Part shown: one piece after another, positions 1 to 7,163 of the stretch | Layout of the letters: each line of letters starts with the position of its first letter | Numbering within the stretch: the stretch's first letter is position 1 | NCBI GenBank assembly: GCA_022572825.1 | Contig: JACZVE010000125.1 | Location: forward strand, 1 to 8,050 | Source of the DNA: SAR324 cluster bacterium | GTDB taxonomy: Bacteria; SAR324; JACQKK01 | Direction of reading: 5' to 3' | Length of the DNA: 8,050 nucleotides | The notes under the pieces: model-generated | The model's input: only the letters and a program-made list of their open reading frames with translations | Database searches by the model: none | Told to the model about the DNA's origin: nothing | Translations under genes and position numbers: made by a program

Positions 1-1
1 G

Positions 2-1264
2 CCGTGGTACTTTCGCGCACAGCCGACGCACCTGGAGCCGCAAGGGCGGATGCTTCTGGCGCTGGACACGGTGGCCCTGTGGAACCTCTCCCCTTACCGC
101 CTGCTGGGCGTTCACCCGGATTTTCCGATCAATGAGGTGCGGGATCGCCTGGCACTCTGGAGGGAGCAGGTCATCGTGCGCGTTCCCTCCTTGGTGTCCG
201 CAAGCTTTCTCAGTATTGCCCAACTGGAAGGGCCTTCGCCGTTGCAGGATCCCTTTCTTCCCAGCCGACTGGCGCAGAGCCGCCTGCTGCCGTTCACCGC
301 GGCCCTCAATGGAGCCGCGGCCGGGAGTGCGTGCCGGCATTGGCCCAGCGGGGTTATCCTGGAGCCGGGTACGAAACGGTTGGCCTACCGGCTGCGCCGC
401 GGTCAGGCGAAGGGCGGCGGCCCTTTTTTGCTGTCGGCGTACCGCACGCGCCCGGCCATGTGGCGCGATTACCTGCGGGGCCGCCTCGACGCCCTGCTAT
501 TGGAGGGCGATGATTTCCAGTCCGCCCTGCGGCGCTTGCGGTCCGAGCAGTTGGGAACCTGGGGCGAACTGGCGGGTACTCAGCAACTGGTGCTGCGCCC
601 GGCTCCCGCGTTGGCCGGGCGATTGAGCATCGAGCAGCGGCAGGCCCTTTCCATGTCGCTGCCGCGCGGCTCGCTGGCGCAGTTGGATAAGCAGGGAAGG
701 TTCGCGCCTGTGAGGGCGTTCCTTGCGCCGGTGCTGCAAACGGGTCAGGTGGAGGACACACCCTTGCTGCGCCGGGATTCGCTCAGCGCGCGGCGGTTGT
801 GGCTGAAGAGCGAAAGCCGCCCGGATCAGTTGCGGCTGGCCGTCCTGGCCCATCCGTTCCTGGAACGGCTGGCGCAACGCGTTCGGGAGCAGTGGCGAAA
901 GACCTTGAATCTCACGCTGGAGGTGGAGGTGCTGACCGTCGATCAGTTCTATCGCGTCATCGAGCAAGGCGAGGCGGACATGGCGCTGGAGGTGGCCGAT
1001 CTGGACAACGGCTCCTTGCAGGATCTTTGGCTGGCCGCGCTGCGCGCTGCCGGCGCCTCCCTGGATCACGGACCGCCGCAGTGGGAAGCGGCATTGCGGA
1101 ACGGGCTGCCTTACCTGCCCTTGATCGGCAATGTGCACCATGTCCTGCTACGCAGGCATCCGCCGCCAGGGTTGCTGCAACGCGTGTGTCCGGGCTGCCG
1201 GGAAACCGCACGGCCTCGCCGGCTGGCGCCCAAGGCCGTGGAGCGGCTCAACCCCCAGGGTTAG
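2..1264 (+). CDS. Family-5 extracellular solute-binding-like protein, 5' end outside window
   Basis: The frame is already open at the left edge, so the N-terminus, including any signal peptide, is missing. About 420 residues are visible against roughly 500-550 for the family. The resemblance is to the C-terminal two thirds of periplasmic peptide/nickel-type binding proteins (SBP_bac_5). Numbering from the first in-window ATG (position 50), there is a GGGPFLLSAYR block near residue 122 (usual form GTGPF), an RQALSMSLPRGSL block near residue 197 (usual form vR.Al..A.dR..l), and an alpha/beta lobe near residues 260-320 with LRLAVLAHPFLERLAQ, a following 'LEVEVL' strand and 'GEADMALEVADLD' (usual form g.yDm). 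Family members deliver oligopeptides or other solutes to an ABC importer, or form the ligand domain of SgrR-like regulators. No permease gene is visible, so the ligand is unknown. The conservation is loose, so this is a divergent member. Its TAG stop overlaps the stop of the next gene on the other strand. Confidence 0.6.
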   Translation, partial: PWYFRAQPTHLEPQGRMLLALDTVALWNLSPYRLLGVHPDFPINEVRDRLALWREQVIVRVPSLVSASFLSIAQLEGPSPLQDPFLPSRLAQSRLLPFTAALNGAAAGSACRHWPSGVILEPGTKRLAYRLRRGQAKGGGPFLLSAYRTRPAMWRDYLRGRLDALLLEGDDFQSALRRLRSEQLGTWGELAGTQQLVLRPAPALAGRLSIEQRQALSMSLPRGSLAQLDKQGRFAPVRAFLAPVLQTGQVEDTPLLRRDSLSARRLWLKSESRPDQLRLAVLAHPFLERLAQRVREQWRKTLNLTLEVEVLTVDQFYRVIEQGEADMALEVADLDNGSLQDLWLAALRAAGASLDHGPPQWEAALRNGLPYLPLIGNVHHVLLRRHPPPGLLQRVCPGCRETARPRRLAPKAVERLNPQG

Positions 1265-2142
1265 CTCTCGGATTGCAGCGCCTCTGCCAGCGCACGGATG
1301 TGCAGGGGTGTAACGCCGCAACAGCCACCCAGGATCGTCACACCCATCCGGCCGAGCGGCGCCAACGCGGCGGCGAACGCCGCGGGCGAAAGCAGCGGCG
1401 CACCGCGATAGGGGGCCGGCCGTCCCTGCCTCCGGATGCCCGGCATCACGCTCACGGGTACGCCCTGACGCAGCAATGCTTCCGCCAAGGCGGCCAGCTC
1501 CCGCATGCCAGGTGCGCAGCTCAAACCCAGCGCGTCGGCCCCGGCATCCACGAGAGCCGCGGCGGCCTCACTGGCGGAGGTGCCCTCCGCGGTGCGGCCC
1601 GTGGCGTCCAGTTTTAGTTGTGCCAGCACGGGTGCGTCGCTGATGCGCTTGATCTGGTCGGTGATTCGCGTCGCGTCGCCCAGGCGCGAGAAATGCTCCA
1701 GCAAAAAGAAGTCGACCCCCGTATCGGTGAGATAGATGATCTGCTCGCCGTACGCCCGCTCGCATTGGGCGGTGCCCATGACGCTGGTGCCAGGTGATTC
1801 CGTGCCCAGTGATTCCGGGGGCGGCGCCAGCGCGCCCATCACCACTCCCCCCGATTGCGAGGCTGTGCGCGCCAGTGCGCTTGCGGAGTTGTTGAGCGCC
1901 TCCGCGCGGTCCGCCAAGCCGTAGGCCGCAAGCGCAAGCGCATTGGCCTGGGCGGTGTTGGTGCGGAGCAACTGGGCGCCGGCGTCCGCATAGGCTTCGT
2001 GAACCGCTCGCACCGCCTCCGGGTCTTCCTGATTGAGTGCCTCGACGGGTATGGCCCGTCCGGCGCAGCGGCCGTGCAGGTCGTTCCCGACCGAGCCGTC
2101 GGCGAGCAGCGGCGTGGAGTGTAAGGCGGCGAGGTCAATCAT
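1261..2142 (-). CDS. Homocysteine S-methyltransferase-family protein
   Basis: This 293-residue protein has the length and layout of the single-domain zinc-dependent homocysteine S-methyltransferase barrel (S-methyl_trans), which moves a methyl group to homocysteine or a related thiol to make methionine. Visible landmarks are the N-terminal LLADGSVGNDL block (residues 12-22), the TNT motif (61-63) with following A-N residues, TGVDFFLLEHF (141-151), and the C-terminal GGCCG motif (272-276). The zinc ligands expected in the family are Cys209 (in GLSCAPG) and Cys274/Cys275, and all three are present. Two usual residues differ: the family normally has Asn before the first Cys and Glu-Thr where this has Glu-His at 149-150. 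It is monocistronic as far as visible, divergent from miaB and convergent with the binding-protein gene. The start is the first ATG of the frame; the Shine-Dalgarno sequence is weak. The methyl donor (S-methylmethionine, S-adenosylmethionine, betaine or another) cannot be told from sequence. Confidence 0.88.
   Translation of the reverse strand: MIDLAALHSTPLLADGSVGNDLHGRCAGRAIPVEALNQEDPEAVRAVHEAYADAGAQLLRTNTAQANALALAAYGLADRAEALNNSASALARTASQSGGVVMGALAPPPESLGTESPGTSVMGTAQCERAYGEQIIYLTDTGVDFFLLEHFSRLGDATRITDQIKRISDAPVLAQLKLDATGRTAEGTSASEAAAALVDAGADALGLSCAPGMRELAALAEALLRQGVPVSVMPGIRRQGRPAPYRGAPLLSPAAFAAALAPLGRMGVTILGGCCGVTPLHIRALAEALQSES
1787..1816. repeat. In-frame 15-base tandem duplication inside the methyltransferase gene
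   Basis: Two adjacent 15-base units, GTGCCAGGTGATTCC (1787-1801) and GTGCCCAGTGATTCC (1802-1816), match at 13 of 15 positions. On the coding (-) strand they encode ESLGT then ESPGT (residues 110-119), just after the conserved MGALAPPP segment. Because the unit is five whole codons the frame is kept. It looks like a small slippage duplication that lengthens a surface loop. Confidence 0.7.
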
Positions 2143-2373
2143 CGCCAGCCACTGGAGCGTGTCCGATCCGGCATAAGGAGCGTTGGGAATGGGTGGCGAC
2201 TGCGCGAATCATGCGGCGTGTGGCGGTCACGCTATCAAATTATCGTTTGTTATCAAGGAATGAATGTGAGAATTTCGAACGTAGCCGACGACCGAGGGCG
2301 GCAGGCAACGCAATAGCCCACGCAACACCCTCTGATGCCACAACGAGAGCACGCAGCAATCCCGCGAGCGGTC
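2143..2373. promoter_or_regulatory. Divergent spacer with AT-rich core, probable promoters for the methyltransferase gene and miaB
   Basis: This 231-base spacer separates two divergently transcribed genes, so promoters for both should lie in it. Most is GC-rich like the rest of the window, but about 2229-2280 is clearly AT-rich. It contains TATC three times (2233, 2241, 2251), with TATCAA repeated exactly at 2233-2238 and 2251-2256, 18 bases apart. A TTGTTA at 2247-2252 could be a -35 for miaB, and GATAAT on the - strand (in the 2240s) could be a -10 for the methyltransferase gene, but neither has a good partner at 16-18 bases. The promoter role rests on position and composition, and the exact elements are not resolved. 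Confidence 0.4.
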
Positions 2374-3738
2374 ATGTCCCCCACTACCGCCAATGCCGCA
2401 GACCGGAAAGGGGTCTTCATTCAGACCTTCGGTTGCCAGATGAACGAGTATGACTCGGCCAAGATGCTCGAGCAGCTACGCGCCGAGAATTACGCCCCGG
2501 TGGATTCTCCCGCCAGGGCGCACCTCATCCTCGTCAACACCTGCGCCATTCGCGAAAAGTCCGAGCACAAGGTGTACAGCCTGTTGGGCAGGCTGGGGGG
2601 GATCAAGCGTTCCCGTCCGGAGGTGGTCATAGGTGTGGGCGGTTGCGTTTCGCAGCAGCGGGGCGCGGAGATCCTGAAGCGGGTGGAATCCGTGGATATG
2701 GTGTTCGGGACGGACAACCTGTTCGAGCTGCCCGCGATGCTGCGGGCCGTGGCGGCGGGAGAGCGGGTCGTGCGTACCGATTGGCACGACCGCAAGCGCA
2801 AGGTCGCCAACTTCATTCCCGATTTCGGCTCGGCGTTCGGCGCCCCCGACGAGGTCAAAGCCGGCTTGGCGATTACCAAGGGATGTAACAATTTCTGCAC
2901 CTTCTGCGTTGTACCTTATACCCGAGGGCGCGAAGTCAGCCGCGAGCCGGAAAATATTCTCGCCGAGGCCCGCGCCATGCTGGCCAGGGGCATCAGGGAG
3001 ATCACACTCCTGGGTCAGAACGTAAACTCCTACAAGGCCGGCGAGACCGACTTCGTCGGGTTGCTGGGGCATCTGAACGAGCTGGAAGGCCTGCAACGAA
3101 TTCGGTACACATCCCCGCATCCAAAGGACTTCGACGAGAAATTGGCGGAGGCGCACGCGGTACTGCCGAAGTTGTGCGAGCACCTTCATTTGCCGTTTCA
3201 GTCAGGCTCGGACCGGATTCTCAAGGCGATGCGGCGCAACCACAAGATCGCGACGTACCTGGACAAGATGACCATGATCCGGCAGCGCGTGCCAAGCATC
3301 GCCATTTCCACCGACATTATCGTCGGCTTTCCAGGTGAGAGCGAAGAGGATTTCGAGGCCACCTTGAACGTACTGCGCACGGTGCGCTTCGATCACGTCT
3401 ACGCTTTCAAGTTTTCGCCCCGCTCCGGGACGCCTGCCGCCACGCTGTCCGATCAAGTGCCGGAACGCGTGCGTGCCGAGCGCTTGGCGCGGCTGTTCGA
3501 GCTGAACGATTCCATCGTGAGCGAGCGCACCAGCGCGCTGATCGGCAGCCGTCAGGAAGTGCTCAGCGAGGGGCCCCATCGTCGGGGATGCGGGGCCATA
3601 ACCGGCCGCACCCGAGGGAACAAACCGGTGATGGTGGTTGACTGTAATGCTGAGCGGGGCGATCTTGTGCCTGTAGAGATCGTTTCCGCGCGCAAATTCT
3701 CACTCGTTGCAAGGGACCTTCGCCGTGGCTGCAGATGA
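2374..3738 (+). CDS. miaB: tRNA-2-methylthio-N6-dimethylallyladenosine synthase MiaB
   Basis: MiaB is a cytoplasmic radical-SAM methylthiotransferase that adds the 2-methylthio group to isopentenyl-A37 of tRNAs reading UNN codons. From this start the protein has 454 residues, the normal size. The N-terminal UPF0004 domain carries the three Cys that bind the auxiliary [4Fe-4S] cluster: Cys21 in FGCQMNEYDS, Cys57 in VNTCAIRE and Cys91 in GGCVSQQ. The radical-SAM domain has CNNFCTFC with Cys171, Cys175 and Cys178, followed by VVPYTRGRE, a typical MiaB (rather than RimO or MtaB) signature. HLHLPFQSGSD and DIIVGFPGE follow, and a TRAM-like RNA-binding domain closes the protein (about residues 397-450). 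An in-frame ATG lies upstream at 2335 but has no Shine-Dalgarno and only adds a non-conserved tail, so I prefer 2374, which has GAGCGG just upstream. The 3' end overlaps the start of the BFN gene, suggesting one transcript with coupled translation. Confidence 0.96.
   Translation: MSPTTANAADRKGVFIQTFGCQMNEYDSAKMLEQLRAENYAPVDSPARAHLILVNTCAIREKSEHKVYSLLGRLGGIKRSRPEVVIGVGGCVSQQRGAEILKRVESVDMVFGTDNLFELPAMLRAVAAGERVVRTDWHDRKRKVANFIPDFGSAFGAPDEVKAGLAITKGCNNFCTFCVVPYTRGREVSREPENILAEARAMLARGIREITLLGQNVNSYKAGETDFVGLLGHLNELEGLQRIRYTSPHPKDFDEKLAEAHAVLPKLCEHLHLPFQSGSDRILKAMRRNHKIATYLDKMTMIRQRVPSIAISTDIIVGFPGESEEDFEATLNVLRTVRFDHVYAFKFSPRSGTPAATLSDQVPERVRAERLARLFELNDSIVSERTSALIGSRQEVLSEGPHRRGCGAITGRTRGNKPVMVVDCNAERGDLVPVEIVSARKFSLVARDLRRGCR
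3711..3716 (+). promoter_or_regulatory. Shine-Dalgarno AAGGGA for the BFN gene, inside miaB
   Basis: AAGGGA lies eight bases before the GTG at 3725 and within the last codons of miaB. It favours 3725 over the upstream TTG at 3707 and the downstream ATG at 3749, which have no such sequence at proper distance. Confidence 0.65.
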
Positions 3739-4243
3739 ATTCACCGAAATGAAGGTGCATCGGCTGGTGCTGGACCCCAACACCAAATCTCCGATCGTGA
3801 TCTTGCTGGCCGAGGAGACCGGGGTATTGTTGCCGATCTGGATCGGCATCTTCGAGGCGCACGCCATTGCCATGAAGATGGAAGACATTGAATCGCCCCG
3901 CCCCATGACGCACGACCTGCTCAGCAACGCCATACAAGTCATGAACGGAATGGTGGATCGCGTGGAAGTGGTGGACCTGGTGGACAATACCTATTTTGCC
4001 CGCGTGTACTTTCAGGTGAAAGACCAGCGCTTTTCCCTGGATTCCCGGCCCAGCGATGCGATCGCCTTGGCACTGCGGGCGCCCTCCCCCATTTTCGTCG
4101 CCAATCACGTGCTGGAGAAATCCAAGATCGATCCCATCCCGGAAGGCGAAGGGGACGGCGAAGCGGCCGTCGATGATGACGAGAAGTGGACGAAGCTCCT
4201 CAAAAACTACAACCCTCCCGGCGGCCGCGAAAAGCTCAACTGA
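3725..4243 (+). CDS. Bifunctional nuclease (BFN/DUF151) domain protein
   Basis: This 172-residue protein consists mainly of one BFN domain. Family hallmarks are seen in order: SPIVILLAEETGVLLPIWIG (about 22-41), running into FEAHAIAM (43-50), then RPMTHDLL (59-66) and DSRPSDAIALALR (106-118). The plant members were named for combined RNase and DNase activity; most bacterial ones are uncharacterised, so nuclease activity here is by family only. The C-terminus is an acidic linker (GEGDGEAAVDDDEKW, 141-155) with a short charged tail ending PPGGREKLN. No signal peptide or membrane segment is seen, so it should be cytoplasmic. The GTG start at 3725 is chosen for its Shine-Dalgarno and gives a 14-base overlap with miaB, so the two are probably co-transcribed and translationally coupled. 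That arrangement suggests, but does not prove, a job near tRNA or RNA metabolism. Confidence 0.9.
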   Translation: MAADEFTEMKVHRLVLDPNTKSPIVILLAEETGVLLPIWIGIFEAHAIAMKMEDIESPRPMTHDLLSNAIQVMNGMVDRVEVVDLVDNTYFARVYFQVKDQRFSLDSRPSDAIALALRAPSPIFVANHVLEKSKIDPIPEGEGDGEAAVDDDEKWTKLLKNYNPPGGREKLN

Positions 4244-4253
4244 CGCAACACGG

Positions 4254-4298
4254 CCGGGCGGTCCCCGTCTGCCCGGTCACAGGCTCTCCCGCGACCGG
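4254..4298. other. Two overlapping, mutually exclusive hairpins just after the BFN gene
   Basis: CCGGGC at 4254-4259 pairs with GCCCGG at 4271-4276, extendable inward by one wobble and one GC pair. CCGGTC at 4273-4278 pairs perfectly with GACCGG at 4293-4298. The two stems share bases 4273-4276, so only one can form at a time. They begin 11 bases after the BFN stop. No T-tract follows, so intrinsic termination is unlikely in the simple form; a 3'-end-protecting or attenuator-like fold is possible. Confidence 0.35.
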
Positions 4299-4337
4299 CC
4301 CAATCAACGCAACCCAACACTCCATAGGAACGACACG

Positions 4338-4414
4338 GCTGCCCGCCGGCCTTGCAGCGGCACGCGGATCCCGGTGTCCGCACAGGCCGTGTGAGCCGAG
4401 CCGTTGCGGGCAGC
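4338..4414. other. Candidate multi-stem structured RNA element
   Basis: Three nested perfect stems can form. GCTGCCCGC (4338-4346) pairs with GCGGGCAGC (4406-4414). Directly stacked on its left side, CGGCCT (4347-4352) pairs with AGGCCG (4384-4389). Inside these, GCGGA (4364-4368) pairs with TCCGC (4377-4381) around an eight-base loop. A 16-base bulge (4390-4405) lies on the 3' side. All 20 pairs are Watson-Crick. Strand and function are unknown, and GC-rich DNA produces such repeats by chance fairly easily. Confidence 0.3.
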
Positions 4415-4469
4415 GCTTGGGAGAAGGGCGAACAGGCTGGTACAACCCGGGAAAGCGCCATCGGCAGCT

Positions 4470-4495
4470 CCCCCACTGCGAGTGCAGAGCGGGGG
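4470..4495. other. Hairpin CCCCC/GGGGG with inner CTGC/GCAG stem
   Basis: CCCCC (4470-4474) pairs with GGGGG (4491-4495), and inside it CTGC (4476-4479) pairs with GCAG (4484-4487) around a GAGT tetraloop. On the + strand the hairpin is followed by CTTT only, and on the - strand by no T-run. It may mark the end of the - strand ATPase transcript, whose stop lies about 115 bases away, or be part of a larger structured RNA. Confidence 0.3.
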
Positions 4496-4611
4496 CTTTG
4501 GGGTGAGAGTTGGAGGTGGATGTATCGCGCTGACCGCCGCCGCGGCAAGACCAGCCAGGGGGGATTCGCTGATGCCGTTCAGGTGTGCATCACCCCCATC
4601 GCAAAGCAGAT

Positions 4612-5709
<1,098 letters not shown>

Positions 5710-5758
5710 CGTCTTCCCTTCCCAAGGTTAGGGTTGTTCGAACTTCCCCCGCACCCGG

Positions 5759-5770
5759 AGGCTCGAGCCT
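5759..5770. promoter_or_regulatory. Perfect 12-base palindrome in the ATPase leader
   Basis: AGGCTCGAGCCT is its own reverse complement and lies 50-61 bases before the ATPase start, downstream of the proposed promoter. A second, shorter palindrome, GTTCGAAC, is at 5736-5743. A dimeric repressor site is one reading; a short RNA hairpin in the leader is less likely because the palindrome has no loop. Confidence 0.3.
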
Positions 5771-5828
5771 GAACGCTCGTGCCGAAATCGCCCGATGCGT
5801 TGGAGGAAAAATCTTGCAGCGAATTTTA

Positions 5829-5855
5829 TTTATAATGAACTCGCCGCAATGGCAA
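5829..5855 (-). promoter_or_regulatory. Probable sigma-70-like promoter for the ABC ATPase gene
   Basis: On the - strand TTGCCA (5855-5850) is followed after 15 bases by TATAAA (5834-5829), in the only strongly AT-rich patch between gpsA and the ATPase gene. The spacer is shorter than the ideal 17; moving the -10 two bases to TAAATA gives 17. Transcription would start near 5822 and leave a leader of about 110 bases. This suggests the ATPase gene is expressed separately from gpsA although both read the same way. Confidence 0.45.
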
Positions 5856-5993
5856 CCCTTTCCTGGCCGATGACAGCGGCAAGAGACCTCGCCCGGTGTG
5901 TGCCGCACGGTATCGCGGGCAGCGTGAGGGGCCTGCCGTTCGATCCATCGGGCACTTACGGATCGATAAAATGTGGAGGGCCGATCCCAAGGC

Positions 5994-7010
5994 CTATCCA
6001 TGCGGGGTCTTGTCGGTCAGCTCGCTTCTCGCTTCGCGCAGCATCAGTGAAGATACCGCCTCCAAAGGTTTGCTCCCCTGAAACAGCACCGCCGCCACCG
6101 CCTCGGTGATGGGCATTTCCACGGCCATCCTGCGGGCCAGCGCCACGGCGGCCTGGACGGTATAGTATCCCTCCACGACCATGCCCACCTCTTTCAGCGC
6201 TTCCTCGCAGGAGCGCCCCTGACCGATGAGGGAGCCGAACTTCCAGTTGCGGCTGTGCCGGCTCATGCAGGTGACGACGAGGTCGCCCATCCCCGCCAGA
6301 CCGGAAAACGTCTGCGCACGGGCGCCCATTGCCATTCCCAGGCGCACGATTTCGGACAATCCGCGCGTGATCAGGCCCGCCTTGGCGTTGTCTCCGAAGC
6401 CGAGGCCGTCGGAGATGCCGCAGGAGATGGCGATCACGTTCTTCAGTGCCGCGCCCAACTCCACGCCCACCAGATCCGTCTGTGTGTACACCCGGAAGCG
6501 GGGCGTCATGAACAGCGCCTGCACGGCTGCGGCCTGATCCAGCGATTCCCCCGCCGCGGTCACGGCTGTCGGCAAGCCGCGGCTCACCTCCTCGGCATGG
6601 CTGGGCCCGGACAGGAGCACGATTTTTCCCCGGGCCGCCGCACCCAATTCCTGGGCGGCGACCTCGTGCATCAGGTTGAGCGTGCCCTGCTCGATGCCCT
6701 TGCTGCCGATGACGAAGGGCTGACCGGCGTACCCCTCCGCTGCGACACCGCGGCAGGTCTCGCGCAGGTGGGCGGCCGGCACGGCGCAGACGATCCATTC
6801 CGTGCCGGCGAGGCTGGCGCGCATGTCGGTCGCAATGGCGATGCCGGCCGGTACCTCGAAGTCCGCCAGCTTGGGATGGCGCCGCGTACTGGCCAGGGTT
6901 TCGACCACCTCGGCGGCGTACTCCCAAACCCGCACCTCGTAGCCCTTGCCATGGAGCAGGGCGGCCAAGGTGATGCCCCACGTGCCGCCCGACAGCACCG
7001 TAATCAACAT
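5994..7010 (-). CDS. gpsA: Glycerol-3-phosphate dehydrogenase [NAD(P)+]
   Basis: GpsA reduces dihydroxyacetone phosphate to sn-glycerol 3-phosphate with NAD(P)H in the cytosol and so feeds phospholipid synthesis. The 338 residues match the normal length. The Rossmann nucleotide site is at the very N-terminus (VLSGGTWG, 5-12). Next come IGSKGIE (101-107), SGPSHAEE (134-141), VELGAALKN (183-191, with the catalytic Lys190), GDNAKAGLITRGLSEI (206-221), GLAGMGDLVVTC (237-248), and a helical C-terminal half ending near 'MPITEAV' (299-305). The first Gly of the usual GxGxxG is Ser7 here. A GTG upstream at 7064 would add 18 non-conserved residues; I chose the ATG at 7010 because the family starts a few residues before the Rossmann strand. 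It lies downstream of the phosphofructokinase fragment on the same strand, with a 153-base gap, and upstream of the ABC ATPase. Confidence 0.95.
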   Translation of the reverse strand: MLITVLSGGTWGITLAALLHGKGYEVRVWEYAAEVVETLASTRRHPKLADFEVPAGIAIATDMRASLAGTEWIVCAVPAAHLRETCRGVAAEGYAGQPFVIGSKGIEQGTLNLMHEVAAQELGAAARGKIVLLSGPSHAEEVSRGLPTAVTAAGESLDQAAAVQALFMTPRFRVYTQTDLVGVELGAALKNVIAISCGISDGLGFGDNAKAGLITRGLSEIVRLGMAMGARAQTFSGLAGMGDLVVTCMSRHSRNWKFGSLIGQGRSCEEALKEVGMVVEGYYTVQAAVALARRMAVEMPITEAVAAVLFQGSKPLEAVSSLMLREARSELTDKTPHG

Positions 7011-7038
7011 GGCACGATTGTGTCCTGCCTGGGGAGAA

Positions 7039-7048
7039 TTGCCGGCAA
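7039..7048. promoter_or_regulatory. Perfect 10-base palindrome upstream of gpsA
   Basis: TTGCCGGCAA is fully self-complementary and sits 29-38 bases before the gpsA ATG. It could be an operator for gpsA. I could not find a convincing -35/-10 pair in the 153-base gap (7011-7163), which otherwise holds only a small CATTC/GAATG hairpin at 7108-7120. Confidence 0.22.
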
Positions 7049-7163
7049 GCCGACGCGCGAGCACATCGTTTCAATTATTGGCGCTACCCATTGAGCAGGC
7101 ATTCACCCATTCGAAGAATGACTTATCCATCGAATTTCGGACGGGAAGTGCCGCCGCCGAGTG

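Larger units (their letters stand above)
4244..4611. other. Gene-free, inverted-repeat-rich interval between two convergent genes
   Basis: This 368-base stretch lies between the 3' ends of the BFN gene (+) and the ABC ATPase gene (-). I find no credible protein: the open frames crossing it are arginine- and proline-rich out-of-frame reads with no recognisable motif. It should hold terminators for both genes, yet no classical GC hairpin with a T-run is present on either strand. Instead there are several perfect inverted repeats, listed separately. It may be a pair of structured 3' UTRs or a small non-coding RNA. Confidence 0.6.

Noticed and set aside
2335..2373. Longer N-terminus for MiaB from the ATG at 2335
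   Set aside because: It lacks a Shine-Dalgarno and adds 13 residues with no counterpart in the family; 2374 is the better start, although not proven.
2595..2601. Run of seven G inside miaB as a possible frameshift or phase-variation site
   Set aside because: The miaB frame is intact through the run and encodes the expected residues, and seven G in GC-rich DNA is unremarkable.
4470..4500. Hairpin with CTTT tail as an intrinsic terminator
   Set aside because: The tail has only three T and is followed by GGGG; it is kept only as a hairpin.
4440..4520. Cobalamin-riboswitch-like string (GGGAAAGC ... CAGCTCCCCCACTGCGAG)
   Set aside because: A few blocks recall the riboswitch consensus, but the B12-box core and its spacing do not fit, and no gene follows in the right orientation within reach.
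5831..5836. Exact TATAAT on the + strand
   Set aside because: No -35 lies at a suitable distance and no credible + strand gene follows; it is the reverse face of the AT-rich patch assigned to the ATPase promoter.
5960..5987. GGATCG/CGATCC inverted repeat as terminator of gpsA
   Set aside because: The loop is 16 bases, the stem only six, and no T-run follows on the - strand, so it does not qualify.
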